Of a DNA stretch of 64,000 nucleotides, positions 18,077 through 25,898 are shown piece by piece. How positions within the stretch are numbered: the first letter of the stretch is position 1; each line of letters opens with the position of its first letter. Source of the DNA: Chelativorans sp. YIM 93263 (lineage in GTDB: Bacteria > Pseudomonadota > Alphaproteobacteria > Rhizobiales > Rhizobiaceae). The translations under genes were made by a program, and so were the position numbers. The notes below the pieces were generated by a model that was not told the DNA's origin, searched no databases, and saw nothing but the letters and a program-made list of their open reading frames with translations. Location: the NCBI RefSeq assembly GCF_028767125.1, contig NZ_JAKCWP010000003.1, positions 434,001-498,000 of the forward strand. The letters are read 5' to 3'.

Positions 18077-19776
18077 TGGCGCGGCTCCGCCGGATAGGCC
18101 CAGGGTCCTCCATGGCCGGCGCGGATGTCCGCCGGGGTCGGCGCACCGTGATAGAGAACACCGCGCAGGTTCCGGCGCAGGAAATCGCGAGTCTTGTCAA
18201 TGCCGTGGATGCCGACATTCATAAGACGAACGAGATGAATAGGAATGAATTCCTCCGCATTAATGTTTGCCATGGGTGTGTGATATTCGTAGTCACGCAA
18301 TGCCTGAATGCGGGCGACCATGTGACGGTGGCCGGGATGCTTGAGCAGAAAGCGCGCCATCGTCAGGTCCGGCGGTTCCGCGCGCAAATCGGCATCGAGG
18401 CGCTGGATCTCGCCACAGATGTCGAGGCCGAGGTCGAGCGCTTCAGGCACTTCCTCGCGCGCGCCGCGGCGCGGCTCCTCGGCCGACTCGGACTTGTACC
18501 AGACATACTTATATGCGTCGGGGTCGGACATATCCGTGTCCAAGGCCCACCGGTATTGCTCCTGGATTAAATCGATCAGCTCCGCCGCAGTTTCAGCCGG
18601 CGCGACGGTCATCTCGTCCGGACCTTCGATCTTCGCCGACAGCGCATCCGCCTCCTCGGGTACCAACTCAATGAGCAGGGACAGAAAGGTCTCGAAGGAT
18701 TCGGGGTGGAGCGCCGTCTTGAAGTGCCGAGCAAGCGCATCCAGCGGGAATTCCCTGCGCTCGCCGCCGACCAGCCCGGTCTCTTTCAGTTCGGCCAGTG
18801 CGGCCGCGATCTTCTCCAGATCGTCGGCTACATCCGCGCTGGAGGCGAAGGTCTCGTAAACCATCCTGTCTTCGCGCCGAAAGGTCATGGCGCGGCGCAC
18901 CAGCATTAAAAGCTCATCGATCTTCGCGTCGCCCTTTTCGAGCTTGAGCCCCCTCGCCCGCGCAATCGCTTCCTCGCGCGCGGCGATAAAGCGGCTGATG
19001 AGGCGCGGGTGCTTCTGAACAAAGAATATGAGGCCGAGAGCGGACCCGTTACCGACTCCGAGAAAACGGCGGATCGCCGGATCCAGCGGAACGGCCTCGT
19101 CCGATTTCAGCCTCGCCAGGTGCTCCACCAGGTCGCAGGAAAACTCGCGCATCAGATAGGCGGTGAGAAGCTGGGCCTGCAGGGGTCCGCCGAGCGCATG
19201 GTCCCGCCCAAGCGAGGGGAAGGAGCGCGTGCCGAAAGTGCCGTTGCCGTCGAGGCCGGTGTTGCGCATCAGGTAGCAGACCTGAGCAAGCTCATCGACG
19301 GAGGGTTGGCGCCCTGCAGCCAGAGCCTCCAGCGTGCTGTCGAACACCCGCATCGACCGGTTTGAGCGGCACCAGACAAGCGCGTTCGTCGTCGCCCGGC
19401 CACGATAGAGCTTCGGGATTTCCTGCCGTGCGGACTCGATGCCCGCTTCCGTCGCCGGGCCTTCGTTCAGCGTGCCCATCATGTCCCAGGCCTGGCCGAT
19501 AATGCGGCCGGTGCGCGCTTTTCGGCTCGGCGGGCGGGAGAACGCAATGAAGCTGAATTCCTGCCCCGGCGCCTTGATGGAATAGACCACGGTGCCGGAA
19601 GCACTTTCGTCGATGTCGAAACGCTCAATGGAGATATCCCAGCGCTCGCGCAACATCCTGTTCATCAATGCGCGCGTGACGCTGACCCGGCTCGGCTGGA
19701 TCGCGGACAATCTTTCCGGCCGCATCACATCGTGACCAGACCGCGGCCGCGGCATCTCCGTCGACAGGCCATCCAT
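18073..19776 (-). CDS. Uncharacterised protein, 567 residues, second gene of the IclR operon
   Basis: I do not recognise this protein. It is long, soluble and largely helical, with many charged residues, no signal peptide, and no obvious nucleotide-binding, iron-sulfur or PLP motif. Tryptophan- and aspartate-rich stretches occur in the C-terminal half (EQYRWALDTDMSDPDAYKYV). A conserved-looking C-terminal part has NAEEFIPIHLVRLMNVGIHG. The ATG directly follows the TAG of the IclR gene with no gap, and its stop overlaps the next start as ATGA. The position at the head of the enzyme genes suggests a catalytic or scaffolding part of the pathway. Confidence 0.75.
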   Translation of the reverse strand: MDGLSTEMPRPRSGHDVMRPERLSAIQPSRVSVTRALMNRMLRERWDISIERFDIDESASGTVVYSIKAPGQEFSFIAFSRPPSRKARTGRIIGQAWDMMGTLNEGPATEAGIESARQEIPKLYRGRATTNALVWCRSNRSMRVFDSTLEALAAGRQPSVDELAQVCYLMRNTGLDGNGTFGTRSFPSLGRDHALGGPLQAQLLTAYLMREFSCDLVEHLARLKSDEAVPLDPAIRRFLGVGNGSALGLIFFVQKHPRLISRFIAAREEAIARARGLKLEKGDAKIDELLMLVRRAMTFRREDRMVYETFASSADVADDLEKIAAALAELKETGLVGGERREFPLDALARHFKTALHPESFETFLSLLIELVPEEADALSAKIEGPDEMTVAPAETAAELIDLIQEQYRWALDTDMSDPDAYKYVWYKSESAEEPRRGAREEVPEALDLGLDICGEIQRLDADLRAEPPDLTMARFLLKHPGHRHMVARIQALRDYEYHTPMANINAEEFIPIHLVRLMNVGIHGIDKTRDFLRRNLRGVLYHGAPTPADIRAGHGGPWAYPAEPRQ

Positions 19777-20535
19777 CTATCGCGCCCCCTGCTGCAATTC
19801 GCTTATTTTTCTGGCTGCCTGGAGAAGCAGTCCCTTCACCGCTTCCAGATTGAAGCGCGTTTCCGGCATGACGAGAGAAAGCGTGGCACTGCACTTGCCA
19901 TGGACATCGAAGACGGGTGCCGCGACCGCGCGGACGCCAACCTGGCTGTAGCCACTCGACAAGGCATACCCGTCGGCGCGCGCGGCGGCGAGGATCTCTT
20001 CCGAGGCCAGTTCCTCTTTCCCTTCCTTCAGCCGGCGCAGCGTCGCCTCGTCCGCAAACGCCGCGAGAATGCGCCCCGAGGCGGAGCCTTCGAGCGACAT
20101 TGTCGTGCCGATCTTCTGCTCCGCGCGCAGAACACTGTCGGACTCCACGCGCGAGACGATGCAGGGAACGCCCCGATCCAGCACGGCGAGCGACGCCGTT
20201 TCCTTCGTCTCGTGCACCAGTCCTTCGAGGATCGGCTGAACGCGGGTGCCGAGATCGGCCTGCTCCAGGGCCGCGGCGGCCAGCCGGGACACATGCATGG
20301 AAAGGCGATAGCGGGACTGCTCATCCTGCTCGACCCAGCCGGCCTCCACCAGCGTCAGCAAGCGCTGATAGGCGGTCGGGCGGGAAAGCCCCATTGCCGC
20401 GGCGACCTCGGGTAAGCGCATCGGCCGCGAGCTGGAGCCCAGCGTATCGAGGACCGCGAGAGTTTTCAGAGCCGTCGACAGTGGACGGACGCCCCCGCCT
20501 TCGCCCTGTATTCTATTTGAATATATCGTATCCAT
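19777..20535 (-). CDS. IclR-family transcriptional regulator, first gene of the PotDBCA operon
   Basis: A 252-residue regulator with an N-terminal winged helix (about 15-75, LPEVAAAMGLSRPTAYQRLL) and a C-terminal IclR effector domain (about 90-245). It is the promoter-proximal gene of a nine-gene operon and its start codon lies inside an inverted repeat, so autoregulation is likely. A matching inverted repeat precedes the orphan PotD at 24735, so this regulator may control both units. The effector is likely the imported compound or a breakdown product. Confidence 0.88.
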   Translation of the reverse strand: MDTIYSNRIQGEGGGVRPLSTALKTLAVLDTLGSSSRPMRLPEVAAAMGLSRPTAYQRLLTLVEAGWVEQDEQSRYRLSMHVSRLAAAALEQADLGTRVQPILEGLVHETKETASLAVLDRGVPCIVSRVESDSVLRAEQKIGTTMSLEGSASGRILAAFADEATLRRLKEGKEELASEEILAAARADGYALSSGYSQVGVRAVAAPVFDVHGKCSATLSLVMPETRFNLEAVKGLLLQAARKISELQQGAR

Positions 20536-20544
20536 TTCGGATAC
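20509..20544. promoter_or_regulatory. Two inverted repeats over the start of the IclR gene
   Basis: TATTC-TATTT-GAATA (20509-20523) and GTATCC-ATTTC-GGATAC (20528-20544) are both perfect inverted repeats with 5-bp centres, about 20 bp apart centre to centre. The second covers the ATG at 20535. The first has the same arms as the repeat before the second PotD gene. This fits binding of IclR dimers and autorepression. Confidence 0.6.
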
Positions 20545-20719
20545 ATGATTACAAAATGATCCGGCGAGTCAACCGCCATGCTCAAAATTTTTTACATTTC
20601 GATGTGATCAAGCGGCGCTTTCGACGTGGAAATCTGGGTGGCAAAGCCTTGGCGGGCTAGGGAGATACCGGCTGACGTGCTAGATCAGTTAGAGCGCTAA
20701 AAATGTTGTCCAGAGGCCC

Positions 20720-21343
20720 ATGTCCGAGACAGAAATCCCTTTGAACTCCGCCGAGTCGCGAGACGCGCAATTCGACATCGGCGCGCGGCTGCGCACACTC
20801 AGGGCCGCCGCCGCGCTTTCCCAACGTCAGGTGGCCGAGCGGGCCGGCGTTCCGCACGCGCAGATTTCCAACGTCGAGAAAAACAAGATCAGCCCGTCCA
20901 TCTCCACCCTGCGAAAGATCCTGAGCGGACTCGGCGTGGGCATGGCCGACTTCTTCGAGCCCGAACGCGAGGCGCCCCCCGGACCCTTTTTCAAGCCGGA
21001 GGATCTGATCGATCTGACGTCCAAAGTGGCGATGAACGCCATTGGCGACGGCCCCGGTCGCATCGCGCTGCGCCAGATCGGCAATGCGCGCGAGCACAAC
21101 CTGCAAATCCTGCACGAGGTCTACGAGCCGAACGCCGACACTGGCGAGACGCCGCTCCAACATGGCTCCAGCGAAGGCGGATTCGTGGTGGAAGGGGAAC
21201 TCGAAGTCACAGTTGGGGACAATGTGCGCGTGCTCAAGGCCGGCGAAGCCTACCTTTTCGACAGCCGCACGCCGCACCGCTTTCGCAACGTATCGTCCCG
21301 CCGCACCGTTGTAATCTCGGCCTGCACACCACCCTATCTTTGA
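20720..21343 (+). CDS. XRE-family regulator with C-terminal cupin (PuuR-like)
   Basis: A 207-residue regulator with an N-terminal helix-turn-helix of the XRE type (about 20-80, LSQRQVAERAGVPHAQISNV) and a C-terminal cupin_2 domain (about 120-205, with FVVEGELEVTVG). Such proteins sense small molecules in the cupin and often control amine or amino-acid catabolism. The start has only a weak ribosome site (CAGAGG). It is followed by a promoter and the aldehyde dehydrogenase/TPP-enzyme genes, which it likely controls. Confidence 0.88.
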   Translation: MSETEIPLNSAESRDAQFDIGARLRTLRAAAALSQRQVAERAGVPHAQISNVEKNKISPSISTLRKILSGLGVGMADFFEPEREAPPGPFFKPEDLIDLTSKVAMNAIGDGPGRIALRQIGNAREHNLQILHEVYEPNADTGETPLQHGSSEGGFVVEGELEVTVGDNVRVLKAGEAYLFDSRTPHRFRNVSSRRTVVISACTPPYL

Positions 21344-21410
21344 GTGTAGTCATTGATCAATATAATGAGCAATGCTACAGCCCCGTCCGATCCGGGGCAG
21401 CGCATTGCTC
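21340..21410 (+). promoter_or_regulatory. Promoter with perfect TATAAT and a nested 5' hairpin, upstream of the ALDH gene
   Basis: TATAAT (21361-21366) is a consensus -10, with a weak TTGAGT 15 bp upstream. A 10-bp palindrome ATTGATCAAT (21352-21361) overlaps the spacer and is a good operator site. Directly 3' is a nested hairpin: GAGCAATGC (21367-21375) with GCATTGCTC (21402-21410), enclosing GCCCCG (21380-21385) with CGGGGC (21393-21398). It would form the very 5' end of the transcript. Confidence 0.5.
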
Positions 21411-21493
21411 GTCACCGCCCAATCTGACATACGTCGCGGGCATTCACGGCGGCCACCAAACTGGAAAGACGCCGCCAGCAAGGAGAATGAGAA

Positions 21494-22942
21494 ATGGCGC
21501 AGAATTCGAACTATCCCGACACGCAGCTCTTCATTGACGGCGAATGGCGCCCCGGCGCCGAGGGCAAGACCATCGACGTGGTCGACCCGGCGACGGAAGA
21601 GGTCATCGGAACTGTCGCTCATGCCACGAAAACGGATCTGGACGCCGCTCTCGCGGCGGTCGAGCGCGGATTCAAGACCTGGAGCGCGGTTTCCGCATTC
21701 GAACGCGCCAAACTGATGCGCAAGGCAGCCAACCTGCTGCGCGAGCGTAGCGACCGCATCGCCGAAATCATGACCTTTGAGCAAGGCAAGCCCCTCGCCG
21801 AAGCCAAGGGCGAAGTGATGGCTGGCGCCGACGTCATCGACTGGTTCGCTGAAGAAGCGCGCCGCACCTACGGCCAGGTGATCCCCGCCCGCGCGCCGGG
21901 CGTTATGCAGATGACGGTCAAGCTGCCGGTCGGCCCCGTGGCGGCCTTCACGCCGTGGAACTTTCCAATCAACCAGGTGGTCCGCAAGCTTTCAGGCGCG
22001 GTTGCCGCCGGCTGCTCGATCATCGTGAAAGCGCCTGAAGAGACGCCAGCCTCCCCGGCCGAGCTGGTACGGGCCTTTGTGGATGCCGGGATTCCGGCCG
22101 GCGTGGTCAATCTCGTCTATGGCGTGCCTGCCGAGATTTCCGAGTATCTCATCCCGCACCCGGTGATCCGCAAGATCTCATTCACCGGCTCCACCGCGAT
22201 CGGCAAGCATCTCGCCGCTCTCGCGGGCACCCACATGAAACGCGCGACGATGGAACTCGGCGGCCATGCGCCGGCCATCATCTTCGAGGACGCCAATCTC
22301 GACAAGGCGGTCAAGGTGCTCGCCGCGGCCAAGTACCGCAACGCCGGACAGGTCTGCGTCTCGCCCACACGCTTCCTCGTGCAGGACCGGGTTTACGACC
22401 AGGTAGTCGATGCCTTTACGGATGCGGCCAAGGCGATCAAAGTCGGCAATGGCCGCGAGGAAGACACGAAGATGGGGCCGCTCGCCAATGAGCGCCGCAT
22501 CCCGGCACTGGAGAGCCTCATTCAGGATGCCGTCGACAACGGCGCAGAGCTGAAAACCGGCGGCCGGCGCATCGGCAACAAGGGCAACTTCTTCGAGCCG
22601 ACAGTGCTCTCCAACGTGCCGAAGGAGGCGCGCATCATGAACGAAGAGCCGTTCGGACCGGTGGCCGTGTTCAACCCGTTCTCCACTGTCGACGAAGTCA
22701 TCGAGGAATCCAACCGCCTGCCCTACGGCCTCGCCTCCTACGCCTTCACTGGATCGACCGAAACCGCCCAGCAGCTGGGGACTCGGATCGAGGCCGGCAT
22801 GACGACCATCAATCACAATGGCCTGGCTCTGCCTGAGGTGCCGTTCGGCGGGGTGAGGGACTCCGGCTACGGCACGGAAGGCGGCTCGGAGGCTATCGAC
22901 GCCTATCTCGTCACCAAGCTTGTGACCCAAGCCAGCGCCTGA
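21494..22942 (+). CDS. NAD(P)-dependent aldehyde dehydrogenase, succinate-semialdehyde dehydrogenase type
   Basis: A 482-residue aldehyde dehydrogenase with the family hallmarks: [13 protein letters not shown], the glutamate motif [12 protein letters not shown], the nucleophile Cys at about 288 ([10 protein letters not shown]) and [10 protein letters not shown]. Length and sequence are closest to GabD-like enzymes, which oxidise semialdehydes to acids in the cytoplasm. It starts after AGGAG and is followed 26 nt later by a TPP-dependent enzyme, so its substrate may be the aldehyde released by that decarboxylase. The exact aldehyde is not known. Confidence 0.9.
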   Translation: MAQNSNYPDTQLFIDGEWRPGAEGKTIDVVDPATEEVIGTVAHATKTDLDAALAAVERGFKTWSAVSAFERAKLMRKAANLLRERSDRIAEIMTFEQGKPLAEAKGEVMAGADVIDWFAEEARRTYGQVIPARAPGVMQMTVKLPVGPVAAFTPWNFPINQVVRKLSGAVAAGCSIIVKAPEETPASPAELVRAFVDAGIPAGVVNLVYGVPAEISEYLIPHPVIRKISFTGSTAIGKHLAALAGTHMKRATMELGGHAPAIIFEDANLDKAVKVLAAAKYRNAGQVCVSPTRFLVQDRVYDQVVDAFTDAAKAIKVGNGREEDTKMGPLANERRIPALESLIQDAVDNGAELKTGGRRIGNKGNFFEPTVLSNVPKEARIMNEEPFGPVAVFNPFSTVDEVIEESNRLPYGLASYAFTGSTETAQQLGTRIEAGMTTINHNGLALPEVPFGGVRDSGYGTEGGSEAIDAYLVTKLVTQASA

Positions 22943-22968
22943 CGGGAACCAAGAAGAGAGGGAAGCGA

Positions 22969-24519
22969 ATGAACGGGGCCGACCGCCTGTGTGATGTGCT
23001 GCTGGAAAACGGGATTGACGTCTGCTTCGCCAATCCCGGCACGTCGGAGATGCATTTCGTGGCGGCGCTCGACCGCAAGCCGCGGATGCGCTGTGTGCTC
23101 GGCCTCTTCGAAGGCGTGGTGACCGCAGCCGCCGACGGCTATGCGCGCATGGCGGACAAGCCGGCCGCGACCCTGCTTCACCTCGGCCCCGGTCTCGCCA
23201 ACGGTCTGGCAAACCTGCACAACGCCCGGCGTGCGCGCACGCCGATCGTCAATGTGGTCGGCGACCACGCGACATATCACCTGAAATATGACGCGCCGCT
23301 GACGAGCGATATCGAAAGCCTCGCCCGCCCCATGTCGCAATGGGTCGGGCGCGCTTCGAATTCAAGCGACATCCGTGCGAAGGCGGAGGAAGCCTATGTG
23401 GCCGCGCTCAGCCATCCCGGCATTTCCACGTTGATCCTGCCGGCCGACGCCGCGTGGGGTGAAGTCGCGCCGGAAAAGCTGACGCCGGCCGAAGTTCCGG
23501 ACCGCCCCGCTATCGACCCCGATACTCTAGAAAAGGCCGTGGTCGCACTGCGCAGTGGCCGGAAGACCGCGGTCTTCCTCGGCGGGCGCGCCGTGCGCGC
23601 CGATGCGCTGGAGGTCGCCGGACGGATCGCGGCAGGAACGGATGCGACCCTGTTCAGTGAGCGGCCGGCGCGCTCCGAGCGGGGCGCGGGACGTGTTGCC
23701 GTGCGGCCTGTGCCCTACAATATCGATCTTGCAGTCGAAGCCTTGAAGGAGTTCGAGGTGGCGATCTGCATCGGCGGGCGGACGCCCGTCGGCTTTTTCG
23801 CTTATCCGGACAAACCCGGCTTCCTACTTCCCGAAGGCTGTGAGGTCATCGAGCTTGCCGGTGTCGAGCACGACCTGCATGGCGTTCTGGATGCGCTGGC
23901 GAGCGAATTGGGACCGGACCACCTCGCAGCCCCGACACGCGGTCAGTATACCGCGCCGGAATTGCCCGCCCCCACCGGCGAACTGACACCGGATGCGATC
24001 TCGGTCGCGGTGGCCCGTCTTCTTCCCGAAGGCGCGATCATCTGCGACGAGTCCATCACCTCCTCTGGCCGTTTCCCGGAACTCGCCCCCACCATGGCGC
24101 CGCACGACCACCTGCCGATCACCGGTGGCGCCATCGGCATCGGCATTCCCCTGTCCGTGGGTGCCGCGGTTGGCGCTCCCGGCCGCAAGATCGTGACGCT
24201 CCAGGCTGATGGCAGCGGCATGTACACGCTCCAGGGCCTGTGGACCCAGGCCAGGGAAAATCTCGACGTGCTGACGATCGTCTTTTCCAACCGGGGCTAT
24301 TCGATCCTCAAAGGCGAAATGCGCAACGTCGGGGTGAATACGTTCGGGCAGAACGCCCGGCGCATGCTGGATATCGACGATCCGACGCTGGACTGGTGTT
24401 CGCTGGCACGCGGCATGGGCGTCGAGGCCGGCCGCGCGGAGACGGCCGAGGCGTTTACCAGGCTGCTCGAGGCCGGCCTGTCGCGCCAGGGGCCATTCCT
24501 GATCGAAGCGGTCATCTGA
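22969..24519 (+). CDS. TPP-dependent enzyme, acetolactate synthase/benzoylformate decarboxylase type
   Basis: A 516-residue protein with the three-domain layout of the POX/ALS family: an N-terminal PYR domain with the catalytic glutamate at about 48 (GLFEGVVTAAADGYARM), a central domain, and a C-terminal PP domain with the TPP motif beginning ADGSGMYTLQGLW. It is shorter than true acetolactate synthases and has no small-subunit gene nearby, so a 2-oxoacid decarboxylase role is more likely. With the aldehyde dehydrogenase upstream it would convert a 2-oxoacid to an acid via an aldehyde. A perfect hairpin follows 30 nt after the stop. Confidence 0.85.
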   Translation: MNGADRLCDVLLENGIDVCFANPGTSEMHFVAALDRKPRMRCVLGLFEGVVTAAADGYARMADKPAATLLHLGPGLANGLANLHNARRARTPIVNVVGDHATYHLKYDAPLTSDIESLARPMSQWVGRASNSSDIRAKAEEAYVAALSHPGISTLILPADAAWGEVAPEKLTPAEVPDRPAIDPDTLEKAVVALRSGRKTAVFLGGRAVRADALEVAGRIAAGTDATLFSERPARSERGAGRVAVRPVPYNIDLAVEALKEFEVAICIGGRTPVGFFAYPDKPGFLLPEGCEVIELAGVEHDLHGVLDALASELGPDHLAAPTRGQYTAPELPAPTGELTPDAISVAVARLLPEGAIICDESITSSGRFPELAPTMAPHDHLPITGGAIGIGIPLSVGAAVGAPGRKIVTLQADGSGMYTLQGLWTQARENLDVLTIVFSNRGYSILKGEMRNVGVNTFGQNARRMLDIDDPTLDWCSLARGMGVEAGRAETAEAFTRLLEAGLSRQGPFLIEAVI

Positions 24520-24549
24520 ACCACCTGTAAAAACCAGCTCAAGATCTCG

Positions 24550-24571
24550 CAGCGCATCTCACGATGCGCTG
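24550..24571 (+). terminator. Hairpin after the TPP-enzyme gene
   Basis: CAGCGCATC (24550-24558), loop TCAC, GATGCGCTG (24563-24571) is a perfect 9-bp stem followed by TTGACTTTCT. It likely ends the ALDH-TPP transcript. Confidence 0.65.
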
Positions 24572-24656
24572 TTGACTTTCTATGCGTGCTTGTGAACGAT
24601 ACTTCTAGTATTTTGCGTATTTTATAAGAATACATCAATATATACTAAATAAATAT

Positions 24657-24686
24657 TATTCTAATTGAATATATTCTAATTGCATC
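24657..24686. promoter_or_regulatory. Operator-like repeat upstream of the second PotD gene
   Basis: TATTC-TAATT-GAATA (24657-24671) is a perfect inverted repeat with the same arms and spacing as the one at 20509. TATTCTAATTG recurs in direct orientation 15 bp later (24672-24682). They sit in a markedly AT-rich stretch (about 24590-24735) that stands out from the GC-rich surroundings and is the likely promoter of the orphan binding protein. Confidence 0.6.
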
Positions 24687-24734
24687 CAAGAAAAGAGTAT
24701 CTCTTCAGAGAGGGCGAAAAAGCGGAGGAATGAT

Positions 24735-25775
24735 ATGTTGTTCGATATAAAGCCCGGGATTTCGCGCAGGCGTTTTCTTACAATTACGGGAGGCGCGGTC
24801 GCTGCATCGTTGGCAGCTCCTGCTGTTTTACGCGCGCAGACACGCACTATTTCGGTCAATTCCTGGGGTGGTCCCTGGCTCGAAAACGCCAGGAAATACC
24901 TCTTCAATCCTTTCACGGAAGCCACCGGGATCGAGATCCAGACAGTTTCGCCGGTTTCCTTTGCCAAGCTTGCGGCGCAGGTGCGCACCGGCACCTACGA
25001 ATTCGACGTCACGACTCTCGGCGGAGCCGAGCTCGTGCGCGCAAACAAGGCGGGCATCATCGAGAGCTGGGACGTGGCGCCCTATCCTGGCGGCTTGTTT
25101 CAGAATGGAGTCGGATCACACGCCTTTTCTACGGTTATGGCGTGGCGTGAAGACAAGTTCGGTGAGGGACCGAAAGACTGGAAGGATTTCTGGGACGTGG
25201 AGCGCTTCCCTGGAACGCGCTCCCTTCAGCGATACGCTTCGCGCGTCCTACCCATTGCGCTTTTGGCGGATGGTGTCGATCCGGACGAGCTTTATCCGCT
25301 CGACATCGATCGCGCCTTTGCGTCCCTCGACCGGATAAAGGACCACATTCTTGTGTGGTGGACGGCGGGCGAACAATCGTCCCAGCTACTTCGCGACGGC
25401 GAAATCGATATGATCGGCATCTGGCAGACCCGTTTCTTTGCCGTCCAGGATTCTGGCGCTCCGGTGGCGATGACCTGGAACCAGGCGGAACTGGACAAAG
25501 CGTATTGGGTCGTGGCGAAGGACACCCCCGCTGTAGGAGCCGCCAAGGAATTCGTGGCGTTCGCAACGTCACCCGAGCCGCTGGCCGGCTTCACGGCGGC
25601 CCAGATGGACGGTCCGCTAAACCCGGCGGCAATGGACCTCGTTCCGCCGGAAGAAGCCAAGCTGATGCCCACCCACCCGGATCATGCTGACAAGGTCTTC
25701 GAACAGGACATGATGAACTTCGGCGGCGACCCTGCAGAAGTGACGATGCGCTTCGAAGAATGGCTGATGACCTGA
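24735..25775 (+). CDS. Second PotD-like binding protein with Tat signal, no permease nearby
   Basis: A 346-residue paralog of the binding protein at 15304. It has a twin-arginine signal (SRRRFLTITG, residues 11-20) and the same mature domain (SVNSWGGPWLENARKYLF, VWWTAGEQSSQLLRDGEID). Long identical blocks imply a recent duplication. There is no ATPase or permease beside it, so it probably shares the PotBCA system encoded at 12453-15189. The upstream operator repeat matches the one at the IclR gene, supporting common control. It may widen the ligand range. A perfect hairpin follows the stop. Confidence 0.9.
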   Translation: MLFDIKPGISRRRFLTITGGAVAASLAAPAVLRAQTRTISVNSWGGPWLENARKYLFNPFTEATGIEIQTVSPVSFAKLAAQVRTGTYEFDVTTLGGAELVRANKAGIIESWDVAPYPGGLFQNGVGSHAFSTVMAWREDKFGEGPKDWKDFWDVERFPGTRSLQRYASRVLPIALLADGVDPDELYPLDIDRAFASLDRIKDHILVWWTAGEQSSQLLRDGEIDMIGIWQTRFFAVQDSGAPVAMTWNQAELDKAYWVVAKDTPAVGAAKEFVAFATSPEPLAGFTAAQMDGPLNPAAMDLVPPEEAKLMPTHPDHADKVFEQDMMNFGGDPAEVTMRFEEWLMT

Positions 25776-25783
25776 TTAGCACC

Positions 25784-25810
25784 GCGTGCGGGAGCACCGT
25801 TCCCGCACGC
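25784..25810 (+). terminator. Hairpin after the second PotD gene
   Basis: GCGTGCGGGA (25784-25793), a 7-nt loop, TCCCGCACGC (25801-25810) form a perfect 10-bp stem 8 nt after the stop, without a U-run. Confidence 0.65.
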
Positions 25811-25898
25811 TTGCCGAGCGATGAACGGACAGCTATAGGCTCATAAGACGATCTCTTTGTGCTGTTCATCCAGCTTCGGAAATCCGGAATCCAATCTC

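Noticed and set aside
24572-24603. TTGACT with GATACT as a promoter for the second PotD gene
   Set aside because: The spacing (20 bp) is too long and the -10 match weak; the -35-like box directly follows a terminator stem and may be chance.
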